NCBI RefSeq assembly: GCF_024138715.1
Contig: NZ_CP092074.1
Span: forward strand, 5,022,001 to 5,086,000
Reading direction: 5' to 3'
DNA: 64,000 nucleotides
From: Emticicia sp. 21SJ11W-3
GTDB taxonomy: Bacteria; Bacteroidota; Bacteroidia; Cytophagales; Spirosomataceae
The notes below the pieces were generated by a model. It saw only the letters and a list, made by a program, of their open reading frames with translations. It was not told where the DNA came from and did no database searches. The position numbers were made by a program, and so were the translations under genes. Of this stretch, positions 50,408 through 58,492 are shown piece by piece; the first letter of the stretch is position 1, and each line of letters begins with the position of its first letter.

Positions 50408-51376
50408 TCAAAATCCAGCAGGTTTCAACTTTAAGCCCGCTGTTTCTTCTAATCCGAAAATCAGATTCATATTCTGAACTGCCTGCCCTGACGCCCCTTT
50501 GGTAAGGTTATCTATAACGCTGCTTATAAGCAGATTATCTCCGTGCTTCTCCAGATGCAAAATACATTTATTGGTATTTACCACTTGCTTCAGGTCTATT
50601 TCAGCCTCTTCGCTTATATGGGTAAAGGGGTGGTCTTTGTAATAATTTTTATAGAGCGCCTGCGCTTCTTCTAGGGTGGCATCAAATTTGGTATACACAT
50701 TGGCCATAATGCCTCTGGTAAAATTACCACGGTAAGGTATAAAGTTAACGGCCTTGCCAAAGTCTGACTGCAAAGACCTGATGCTCTGGTTGATTTCTTT
50801 CAGGTGCTGGTGGGTAAAAGCTTTATAAATAGAAATATTGTTGTTTCTCCAGCTAAAATGAGTAGTGGCAGAGAGCGATTGCCCCGCACCAGTGCTGCCT
50901 GTTATGGCGCTTACGTGTATATCTTCTTTTAAAATCCCGGCTTTTGCCAAAGGCAGTAAAGCCAGCTCGATACTGGTGGCAAAGCACCCCGGATTAGCAA
51001 TTTTGGCGGCTGTTTTTATCTTGTCTCTTTGCAGCTCGGGCAGCCCATAGGTAAAGCCATTGCTTTCATCACGGAAGTCGGTACTGAGGTCAACAATTTT
51101 AATGTTTCCCGGAATGGTATGTTCAGCCAGAAACTTCTTTGATTCGTTATGCCCCGAACAAAGGAACAATACATCAGCTTTGCTGAAATCCTGCTCATCG
51201 GCAAATGTTAAATCAGTTTCGCCCAAAAGGTCTCCGTGGGTAGCATATACCGGTTTACCTGCCTGGCTTTTAGAGTTAACAAATGCAATGCTGGCGTTTG
51301 GGTGGTTTAGCAATATTCTCAGTAGTTCTCCCCCTGTATATCCTGCTCCTCCGATGATTCCGATATTAATTTTCAT
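50408..51376 (-). CDS. argC: N-acetyl-gamma-glutamyl-phosphate reductase
   Basis: Third step of arginine synthesis, reducing N-acetylglutamyl phosphate to the semialdehyde with NADPH. The 322-residue protein begins MKINIGIIGGAGYTGGELLRILL (NADP-binding loop), with the catalytic cysteine in NPGCFATSIELALLP (about 128-142) and the GSTGAGQSLSATTHFSWR block. The ATG at 51376 is preferred over an upstream in-frame ATG at 51382, as it directly precedes the motif. argG is 50 kb away, so the pathway is dispersed. Confidence 0.95.
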   Translation of the reverse strand: MKINIGIIGGAGYTGGELLRILLNHPNASIAFVNSKSQAGKPVYATHGDLLGETDLTFADEQDFSKADVLFLCSGHNESKKFLAEHTIPGNIKIVDLSTDFRDESNGFTYGLPELQRDKIKTAAKIANPGCFATSIELALLPLAKAGILKEDIHVSAITGSTGAGQSLSATTHFSWRNNNISIYKAFTHQHLKEINQSIRSLQSDFGKAVNFIPYRGNFTRGIMANVYTKFDATLEEAQALYKNYYKDHPFTHISEEAEIDLKQVVNTNKCILHLEKHGDNLLISSVIDNLTKGASGQAVQNMNLIFGLEETAGLKLKPAGF

Positions 51377-51604
51377 AAACAAGTAAAAATATTTAATGCA
51401 ATTCCAGCTTGCCCGCGGGTAAGCTACTTGCCAAAGAATAATGTAACAGTTAATGTATTGCTAGTACAGAAAATACCCTGCCTGGCGGGTATGAAGTATA
51501 ACAACAGATAGTTTGTAGAAGTTTCTGGCGCAAATTTAAGATATTTTAAATGTTCTTTCGGCTTCAATTGAAAACTTTTACATCTATGTATCAGATAAAA
51601 CTTA

Positions 51605-51612
51605 TAATTTTG
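51605..51612 (+). promoter_or_regulatory. Candidate -7 box for lgt
   Basis: TAATTTTG matches TAnnTTTG, 22 bp upstream of the lgt ATG. No TTG at the -33 position. Confidence 0.4.
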
Positions 51613-51634
51613 GCAAAAATCTAAAATCTACATT

Positions 51635-52525
51635 ATGCTATTTTTAGAAATACCCTGGAATGTAAATCCGATTATTGTTAAACTCGGTAGTTTTGAATTA
51701 CGCTGGTATGGGCTCTTTTTTGCATCTGGCTTTCTGATAGGCTACCAGATAATGGCTCATATCTTCAAAAAAGAAAGAAAACCAGAAAAAGACCTGGATT
51801 CTCTCTTATTTGTAATGATAATTGCTACTGTAATAGGCGCACGTTTCGGGCATTATTTCTTTTATGAATTTGAAAGTTTCAAACAAGACCCCGGTAAGTT
51901 TCTGATTGATATGATTGTGCCACCGTACACAGGTCTGGCCAGCCACGGCGCCACTATTGGTATTCTTACAGCGCTGTTTATTTATGGCCGCAAGCACAAA
52001 GACCAGCCTTTTCTGTGGATAACAGACCGCATTGTTATTACTGTGGCTTTGGGGGGCGCTTTTATACGGCTGGGAAACCTGATGAACCACGAGATAGTGG
52101 GTAAACCAAGTAATGTACCCTGGGCTTTTCGGTTCAATACTTTTAGCCTGAATCCTGACGGTTCATTAAAAATGACTCCCGAGGCATTTGCCCGCCATCC
52201 TGCACAGTTATATGAAGCACTTTCATGCCTTGTTCTGTGTGGCTTGTTGTTTTATTTATGGAACCGTTTTAAAGAAAAAACACCACATGGATTGCTGCTG
52301 GGCATATTTCTGATATGGGTATTTACATTGCGTTTCCTTTACGAATTCCTGAAAGAAAACCAGGAGGCATTTGAAGACAAAATGACCTATAACATGGGGC
52401 AGATTCTGAGTATTCCGGCGGTGCTGCTGGGTATAGGTATTCTGATTTACTCATTAACCAAAGGAAAGAAAGATGCAGAGTATTACTCAACGCATACATT
52501 TGAAGCGAAAGAGAATAAAAAATAA
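51635..52525 (+). CDS. lgt: Prolipoprotein diacylglyceryl transferase
   Basis: Attaches diacylglycerol from phosphatidylglycerol to the lipobox cysteine of prolipoproteins at the inner membrane, the first step of lipoprotein maturation. The 296-residue protein has about seven membrane helices. The opening IPWNVNPIIVKLGSFELRWYGLFFA, the LASHGATIGILTAL segment with the essential His (about 108), and GNLMNHEIVGKPSNVPWAFRF with FARHPAQLYEALS (about 187-199) are family signatures. Several lipoproteins in this window would be its substrates. A strong terminator follows. Confidence 0.96.
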   Translation: MLFLEIPWNVNPIIVKLGSFELRWYGLFFASGFLIGYQIMAHIFKKERKPEKDLDSLLFVMIIATVIGARFGHYFFYEFESFKQDPGKFLIDMIVPPYTGLASHGATIGILTALFIYGRKHKDQPFLWITDRIVITVALGGAFIRLGNLMNHEIVGKPSNVPWAFRFNTFSLNPDGSLKMTPEAFARHPAQLYEALSCLVLCGLLFYLWNRFKEKTPHGLLLGIFLIWVFTLRFLYEFLKENQEAFEDKMTYNMGQILSIPAVLLGIGILIYSLTKGKKDAEYYSTHTFEAKENKK

Positions 52526-52529
52526 AAAG

Positions 52530-52562
52530 AATGCCCCGCAAGATAGTTTCCTGCGGGGCATT
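52530..52562. terminator. Bidirectional terminator between lgt and prfB
   Basis: AATGCCCCGCA (52530-52540) pairs perfectly with TGCGGGGCATT (52552-52562). T-rich tracts follow on both strands. Confidence 0.9.
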
Positions 52563-52588
52563 TCAATATTTAAACAAATAAAAATGGT

Positions 52589-53663
52589 TTAACTGGCCAT
52601 TAAAAACCCTTTGATAAACTCGTCTATCTCGCCATTTAAAACAGCTTCAGTGTTAGACGTCTGAATATTTGTCCGATGGTCTTTCACCCGGCGGTCATCC
52701 AATACGTAACTTCTAATCTGCGACCCCCACTCTATCTTCATTTTTCCGGCTTCTGTTTCTGCTTTGGCAGCATTACGTTTTTCAACCTCTAACTGATACA
52801 ACTTAGACTTCAACATCTGCATGGCATGTTCGCGGTTGGCATGCTGGCTACGTTCTATCTGGCAGGTTATCACAATACCGGTTGGTTTATGGGTAAGCTG
52901 TACCTTTGTTTCAACCTTGTTTACGTTCTGCCCTCCGGCACCACCCGAGCGGGAAGTCTGGATTTCAATATCTGCATCTTTTATCTCAATATTTATTGAG
53001 TCATCCACTAAAGGATAGGCATAAACCGATGCAAATGACGTATGACGGCGCGCGTTGGAATCGAAAGGTGAAACCCGGACAAGCCGATGCACCCCGTTTT
53101 CTGATTTCAGGAATCCATAAGCCATAGGACCTTCAATCTGCAATGAAACTGATTTAACCCCAGCCGTATCACCATCCTGATAGTCGAGCTCCGATACTTT
53201 GTAGCCTTTTTTGTTGGCCCACATCATATACATCCGCATCAGCATGCTGGTCCAGTCCTGGCTTTCTGTTCCACCGGCACCTGCATTTATCTCCAATACA
53301 GCGCTAAACTGGTCTTCTTCATTAGAGAGCATTTTTTTGAGCTCTAATTCTTCCAGTATTTCATTAAATTTCTTGCCCTCTTCGTCTACTTCTTCTTCTG
53401 TGGCTTCGCCCATAGTGTAGAACTCAAACAGGGTTTCCAGGTCACCCAGAGCGCTTTCAGCCTTTTCATAGCCGCCTGTCCAGCCTTTCAGGGCGCGTAC
53501 CTGTTTCATTACGTTTTCGGCCTTTTCGGCATCTAACCAGAACTCCGGCTGGGCGGTCTGGTTCTCGAGGTCATCTAGTTGTTCTTTCTTGCTATCGTAG
53601 TCAAAGATACCCCCTTAAAGCCGCTACTCTGGCTTTTAACTCCTTCAATTGTTCGGTAGTCAT
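52589..53663 (-). CDS. prfB: Peptide chain release factor 2 (programmed frameshift)
   Basis: RF2 recognises UAA and UGA and releases the finished protein. The body has the SPF tripeptide ([18 protein letters not shown]) and the GGQ loop ([17 protein letters not shown]) that contacts the peptidyl transferase centre. The gene begins with ATG at 53663 reading [20 protein letters not shown] and hits an in-frame TGA at 53603-53601. A +1 shift there continues as DYDSKKEQL into the main frame. The total of 1075 nt is one more than a multiple of three, as the shift requires, giving about 357 residues. A naive call would start at the internal ATG 53509 and lose about 50 residues. Confidence 0.95.
53600..53615 (-). 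promoter_or_regulatory. prfB +1 frameshift signal
   Basis: The minus strand reads AGGGGGTATCTTTGAC: a Shine-Dalgarno-like AGGGGG three bases before the CTT-TGA-C slippery stop, matching the site known from E. coli prfB. Slippage is autoregulated by RF2 level. Confidence 0.93.
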
Positions 53664-53721
53664 ATTTGTGTTTGAGATTATTTATCGCTGGTAAAGACTG
53701 CTTACTTTAAGTTACAGCCTG

Positions 53722-53729
53722 CAAAACTA
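53722..53729 (-). promoter_or_regulatory. Candidate -7 box for prfB
   Basis: The minus strand reads TAGTTTTG (TAnnTTTG), about 59 bp upstream of the prfB ATG. No clear -33 element. Confidence 0.35.
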
Positions 53730-53926
53730 CTTAATTTTATTCATTATCCTTAACTTGCGCTTTCAGATATTATTCTATTCTGATTTTTTTTAAACAACTT
53801 TTTTGTTTTGGTGTTATATCTTTACCTGAAAACGCATACTGACATCAGATGTACTGATTTATGGCTCATCTGAAAGGGATATTACCCGAACACACATTAA
53901 CCTAAGTTAAGAAAATTTATAACATA

Positions 53927-54811
53927 ATGAGTAACTACTCCATACGAGATTTAGAGCATTTATCCGGAATAAAAGCTCATACCCTAAGAATCTGGGAGCA
54001 ACGTTATAATATTATAACCCCTAAACGTAGCGATACTAATATCAGAATTTATGATGATGAAGATCTGAAATTGGTGCTGAATATAGCGCTCCTGAAAGAC
54101 CACGAGTACAAGATTTCTGAAATTGCAAAGCTCTCTGCCGATCAGCTGTCAAAAGAGGTTATTGAAATTTCTGAGAAAAAAAACAGCTATCCGGAGCAAA
54201 TACATGCGCTTACCATTGCCATGATTGACCTGGACGAAGCCCAGTTTGAACGAATAATGCATATCAATAACAATAGGTTTGGTTTTGAGGATATGATGAT
54301 AAACATCATTTACCCTTTCCTGAGCCGAATTGGTATTTTATGGGTAACAGGTTCTATTGGCCCGGCGCAAGAGCATTTCATATCTAACCTCATACGCCAG
54401 AAACTTATTGTGGCCATAGATAGCAAAAGCCCTTCTTTTACTGAAGAGTCGAAAAAATTTGTGTTGTTTTTACCGGAAGGCGAGCTGCACGAACTTTCTT
54501 TGCTTTTTGCCAATTTTGTACTCCGAGCCCGCAACCATAAAGTTATCTATCTGGGGCAAACCCTTCCGTTTGATGAACTCGTATATGTTTGTGAGTCTCA
54601 GAAACCCGACTATATTTTCTCTGCAATTACCACTACGCCATCTCAAAAAGACGCGCAGGCTTATGTAACGCGCCTGGAAAATAAATTTCCGGACACTCAG
54701 ATTCTGCTCACCGGCTATCAGGTTATCGGGCAAGGTATAGAAACCGGCACCCATACGCGCATTATAACTCATATTAACCAGTTAATTGAAATTGCAGAGC
54801 AAAAAGCCTGA
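53927..54811 (+). CDS. MerR-family regulator with B12-binding domain (CarH-like)
   Basis: A 294-residue regulator. The N-terminal MerR winged helix spans about 1-70 (YSIRDLEHLSGIKAHTLRIWEQRYN). A helical cap (about 90-165) and a B12-binding Rossmann domain (about 175-290) follow. In the cap, W-x9-EH is present (LWVTGSIGPAQEH), and the B12-ligand segment reads EGELHELS, with His in ExH spacing about 37 residues after the EH. These are the features used to define the adenosylcobalamin photoreceptors CarH/LitR. No carotenoid or photolyase gene is nearby, so the target is unknown. Light sensing is inferred from motifs only. Confidence 0.85.
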   Translation: MSNYSIRDLEHLSGIKAHTLRIWEQRYNIITPKRSDTNIRIYDDEDLKLVLNIALLKDHEYKISEIAKLSADQLSKEVIEISEKKNSYPEQIHALTIAMIDLDEAQFERIMHINNNRFGFEDMMINIIYPFLSRIGILWVTGSIGPAQEHFISNLIRQKLIVAIDSKSPSFTEESKKFVLFLPEGELHELSLLFANFVLRARNHKVIYLGQTLPFDELVYVCESQKPDYIFSAITTTPSQKDAQAYVTRLENKFPDTQILLTGYQVIGQGIETGTHTRIITHINQLIEIAEQKA

Positions 54812-54835
54812 CACCATATATAGCATCTGAAAGCA

Positions 54836-54868
54836 AAACGCCCTGACTTAACACAAGCCAGGGCGTTT
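54836..54868. terminator. Bidirectional terminator between the MerR-B12 and secDF genes
   Basis: AAACGCCCTG (54836-54845) pairs perfectly with CAGGGCGTTT (54859-54868), with T-rich tracts on both sides. Confidence 0.88.
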
Positions 54869-54889
54869 GTTTTTATTTTAAAGAAGCAA

Positions 54890-57877
54890 TTATGCTTTTT
54901 TAGATTTTTTGCTTTCTGCGGCTACAGGTGTTGCTGCGGCCAGTTTCTCAGCTTCCTTGCGCATGTCGCGTTGCATACCGTCAACAACGATAGGCGTTGC
55001 AACAAACAACGAAGAGTAAGTACCCACGATTACCCCGATAAACATAGCGAATACGAAGCCACGGATGGTTTCACCACCAAAAATCAATAATACCAATAGT
55101 ACAAGCAAGGTAGAGAACCCTGTTACGGCTGTTCTACTCAAAGTACTGTTCAAGGCATTGTTGATAACGGTAGGAATATCTTCTTTCACATCGCGTTTTT
55201 CGGATAAGTACTCACGCACACGGTCAAATACGACCACGGTGTCGTTCATTGAGTAACCCATAATGGTTAGCACAGCACCTACAAAAGCCTGGTCAACATC
55301 AAGCGAGAATGGCAAGAAACCACGAAGAATAGAGAATACCCCAAGGATAATCAGGACGTCGTGCAACAATGCCACCAATGAGCCGTAACCAAAAGCCAGC
55401 TTACGGAACCGGATATAAATATAGGCGAATACCAATATGATTGAAATTAAAACGGCTTTTATTGCACCCCAGATGGCATCATTCGCAATGGTTGGCCCTA
55501 CTTTTGAAGAGCTCACTACTTTTCCGGAGTTGCCATTTACATTTGCCAGAACTTTGTTTACGCTAGCCTGAATGTCTTTTTCAACTTCTGTATTGGTGTT
55601 TTCAATTTTATAAGGGGTGGTGATTTTCACCTGGTCGAAACCTCCGAAAGTTTTAACCTCAATGGCCTGGCCCTCAAATGTAGGTTTCAGCGCTTTCTCA
55701 ATATCCTCGGTATTAACAGTCTGGCTGAACTTGGCAATGTAAGTACGGCCACCCAGGAAGTCTACACCAAGACCAAATCCTTTAATTGCAATTGAAATAA
55801 TACCTGCAATAATAATGGCACTTGAAATAGTGTAATACAACTTGCGTTTGGATACAAAATCGAATTTCGAATCTTTAAATAGTTTCTCTGACCACTTAGT
55901 AACAAACGAAACCGATTTACCTTTACTAATGTAGTATTCAAAGAGTAATCTTGAAACAAAAATAGCTGAGAACAATGACGTGAAGATACCAATCAACAAC
56001 GTAGTAGCAAAACCAAGAATAAGGCCGGAACCAAAAACAAAAAGTACAACCCCAGTGATAAGCGTGGTTACGTTGGAGTCAATGATTGACGACATTGCAT
56101 TTTTGAAACCATCTCTTACGGCATCTTTAAAGGTTTTACCCAGCGCCAACTCTTCTTTGATACGCTCGTAGATAAGTACGTTAGCATCGACAGACACCCC
56201 TACTGACAATACCATACCAGCAATACCCGGCAAGGTAAGTGTAGCGCCAAAAGAGGCCATTACACCTAGCAGCAGGAACAAGTTTACAATAAGGGCAATA
56301 TCGGCAATGACACCGGCTTTGTTGTAGTAAATTAACACAAAGCCCAAAACTATCAACAAACCAACTAATGAAGAGATAATACCCGCCTGAGCAGCCTCTG
56401 AACCTACCGTAGCACCTACGATGTCTTCAGAGATGATGTTGGTTGGTGCTGGCAATTTACCGGCTTTCAACACATTGGCTAAGTCTTGTGCTTCTTCTAC
56501 AGTAAAGTTACCGGCAATACTTGAGCGGCCTCCGCCAATTTCGCCGTTTACGTTTGGCGCAGAATACACATAGTTATCAAGAATAATAGCTATCGGGCGG
56601 CCAATGTTTGCACCTGTTAAGGCTTTCCATTTTCTGGCGCCTTCTGCATTCATCTGCATTTCAACGGCAGGTTTTCCGCGTTCATCGTAATCCTGGCTGG
56701 CGTTGGTTACTACGTCACCTTCCAAAGGCGCCTTGCCCAGGTCTTTCACAAAATACATATCCACAATTTCTTCGCTGGTGTTGGTACCGTTCGCACGAGG
56801 CTTGATATCAAATACGTAGCTGGCGTTTGCCGGGAACAAAGCACGCACATCTGAACGATCCATTACTTCTTTTACGCGGGCAATGTCTTTGGTTCTAACA
56901 GCCAGACCATAGCCTGTTGGTATGAAAAGGTTGCTGAAAGCATTGTTCTGGCGTTGAGCCAAAGCAGTTGAGTCTCCTTTAGTTGAATCACCCTTGGCAC
57001 CACCGGCCAACTGGGCACTCAGGCTGTTTTTAGAGCTGTCTTTTGGCGTGCTGGCAGTAGTGGTTTCAGCTGCTGCCGGAGCTTTCTTTCTTGCCTCAAT
57101 ATCCATCTGCAATAAAATACCTGCAAGACCATCAATTGCCGGGGCAATTTCCTGCATTGTATACACTTCGCAGAATTCAAGTTTTGCTGCACCAGATAAC
57201 AACTTGCGCACGCGGTCAGGGTTATCAACACCCGGTAACTCTACCTGAATGCGGTTAGTACCAGACAAACGTTGAAGGTTAGGGTTTGCCACACCGAATT
57301 TATCAACACGGGTCTGGATAATTCTGAAGGCACGGTCAAAAGCGCCATCTACTTCTTTTTTAATGTAGTTTACAACCTGGCTGTCTGACGACTCAAGGCT
57401 AAGTGTACCGCGGTTTGAGCTATTAGAAAAAACCGAAGCCAGTTTTGTGTCTGGTGCCAGCTTTTTGTACTCCTGTGCAAACAGGTCTACAAAGTTTGTG
57501 CTGGTAGAAACGGCTCTTTTCTGAGCGTTTTCAATAGCGGTCGCTACTTTAGGGTCTCTTGCGCTGGCTGCAAGCGAACGAAGGATTTCGGCAGGAGAAA
57601 CCTCAAGAATTACACTCATACCTCCTTGAAGGTCAAGGCCAAGGCCTAATTCCTGTTTGGTAAGGTCTTCAGTTGTTGTACCTAAAAACACTGGTTTTTT
57701 CCACAGCGAGTCCAGATATCTTTGTTTTTTGGCGTAATCAATTTTTCCTGATTTGTCGGTAGCAAAAGCCTCTGCATCTTTTCTGATGTCGTTGGCTTTC
57801 CAGGTACGCAATAAAAAGTAAGCACTGATTGACAGGAAGGCAACCAAAAGCGCTATAATTCCACCTTTGTTGTTCAT
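54890..57877 (-). CDS. secDF: Protein translocase subunits SecD and SecF, fused
   Basis: A single 995-residue chain combining SecD and SecF, which use the proton motive force to pull exported proteins through SecYEG. The SecD half opens with a first helix (about 7-23) and the D1 motif GLGLDLQGGMSVILEV (about 77-92), a long periplasmic part, then five helices with GMVLSVGVSVDANVLIYERIKEE (about 565). The SecF half starts near 680 with GLGVDFLGGRTYIAKF and has NDTVVVFDRVREYL. Fused SecDF is common in Bacteroidota. The small membrane-targeted gene 101 bp upstream and the hairpins between them may be a regulatory leader. Confidence 0.96.
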   Translation of the reverse strand: MNNKGGIIALLVAFLSISAYFLLRTWKANDIRKDAEAFATDKSGKIDYAKKQRYLDSLWKKPVFLGTTTEDLTKQELGLGLDLQGGMSVILEVSPAEILRSLAASARDPKVATAIENAQKRAVSTSTNFVDLFAQEYKKLAPDTKLASVFSNSSNRGTLSLESSDSQVVNYIKKEVDGAFDRAFRIIQTRVDKFGVANPNLQRLSGTNRIQVELPGVDNPDRVRKLLSGAAKLEFCEVYTMQEIAPAIDGLAGILLQMDIEARKKAPAAAETTTASTPKDSSKNSLSAQLAGGAKGDSTKGDSTALAQRQNNAFSNLFIPTGYGLAVRTKDIARVKEVMDRSDVRALFPANASYVFDIKPRANGTNTSEEIVDMYFVKDLGKAPLEGDVVTNASQDYDERGKPAVEMQMNAEGARKWKALTGANIGRPIAIILDNYVYSAPNVNGEIGGGRSSIAGNFTVEEAQDLANVLKAGKLPAPTNIISEDIVGATVGSEAAQAGIISSLVGLLIVLGFVLIYYNKAGVIADIALIVNLFLLLGVMASFGATLTLPGIAGMVLSVGVSVDANVLIYERIKEELALGKTFKDAVRDGFKNAMSSIIDSNVTTLITGVVLFVFGSGLILGFATTLLIGIFTSLFSAIFVSRLLFEYYISKGKSVSFVTKWSEKLFKDSKFDFVSKRKLYYTISSAIIIAGIISIAIKGFGLGVDFLGGRTYIAKFSQTVNTEDIEKALKPTFEGQAIEVKTFGGFDQVKITTPYKIENTNTEVEKDIQASVNKVLANVNGNSGKVVSSSKVGPTIANDAIWGAIKAVLISIILVFAYIYIRFRKLAFGYGSLVALLHDVLIILGVFSILRGFLPFSLDVDQAFVGAVLTIMGYSMNDTVVVFDRVREYLSEKRDVKEDIPTVINNALNSTLSRTAVTGFSTLLVLLVLLIFGGETIRGFVFAMFIGVIVGTYSSLFVATPIVVDGMQRDMRKEAEKLAAATPVAAESKKSKKA

Positions 57878-57920
57878 TAGAGGGTATATTTAAGAAATAA
57901 AATTGAATTTGAATTGAAGC

Positions 57921-57964
57921 ATCATGACGGACTCATGATTGAAAAGAAGGATGGCACAGACCGT
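57921..57964 (-). promoter_or_regulatory. Two hairpins in the secDF leader
   Basis: Between the small gene and secDF lie ATCATGA/TCATGAT (57921-57939, 7-bp arms, 5-nt loop) and GGCAC/GTGCC (57950-57964, 5-bp arms). On the mRNA the second begins about 15 nt after the small gene's stop. They could control secDF translation, or the GC-rich one could be a weak terminator; no strong T run follows it. Confidence 0.45.
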
Positions 57965-57978
57965 GCCGGACTAAAATA

Positions 57979-58353
57979 CTATGGGGCGTTGGGTGCAATG
58001 TGGTGTTCGTACAGTTTTTCGAAGTATGATAGTCTGTACAAAGGCTTGGTAATGGTTTTAACCGAGGTTTCAACTACCACATAAATAATCTGCGGAAGCG
58101 GAACGAGGATAGCATAATGGCCAAAATCAAAAGCATGGCTTGGTACTACTACTTCAAGCGATACCTCTCTTACAACCGTTTGTTCTTTTGAATTATCTTT
58201 TTTGTTTGCCTTCTCAGCCTTAGTCTTCTCAACGGCAACAGGTGCTTCCGGCGAATGCTTGTGGTAAATCTGTTTACCCAAAACACTCGTCAGCACAACC
58301 ATGACGAACATTAAAAGCCCGAAAGAACGCGATATGTAAGAGTTTTTTGCCAT
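57979..58353 (-). CDS. Small membrane-targeted protein upstream of secDF
   Basis: A protein of about 124 residues of unknown family. A basic N-terminus (MAKNSYISRS) precedes one strong hydrophobic segment (about 11-26), a Lys/Glu-rich linker (about 35-60), then a region of hydrophobic strands (LEVVVPSHAFDFGHYAILVPLPQIIYVVV) and a C-terminus ending LYEHHIAPNAP. An ATG four codons further upstream (58365) is also possible. Its place just before secDF on the same strand resembles secretion monitors such as SecM, VemP and ApdP. That function is inference; no known arrest motif is matched exactly. A conserved envelope protein is the simpler alternative. Confidence 0.7.
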   Translation of the reverse strand: MAKNSYISRSFGLLMFVMVVLTSVLGKQIYHKHSPEAPVAVEKTKAEKANKKDNSKEQTVVREVSLEVVVPSHAFDFGHYAILVPLPQIIYVVVETSVKTITKPLYRLSYFEKLYEHHIAPNAP

Positions 58354-58428
58354 TAAGGGTGACAAAGCTACAAGTTTTTCACGAAATAAGTCAAATAAGC
58401 CGCTAAAAATTTAAAACTAATAAACAAA

Positions 58429-58473
58429 AAGCGTGCCCTGAATACTGCACTTGCAGCATATTAAGGCACGCTT
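58429..58473 (-). terminator. Intrinsic terminator of the sugar dehydrogenase-esterase operon
   Basis: AAGCGTGCC (58429-58437) and GGCACGCTT (58465-58473) pair perfectly, with a nested CTGC/GCAG stem inside the loop. On the minus strand the stem is followed by a T run, 20 bp past the esterase stop. Confidence 0.88.
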
Positions 58474-58492
58474 CATACAAAAAACGGTATGT

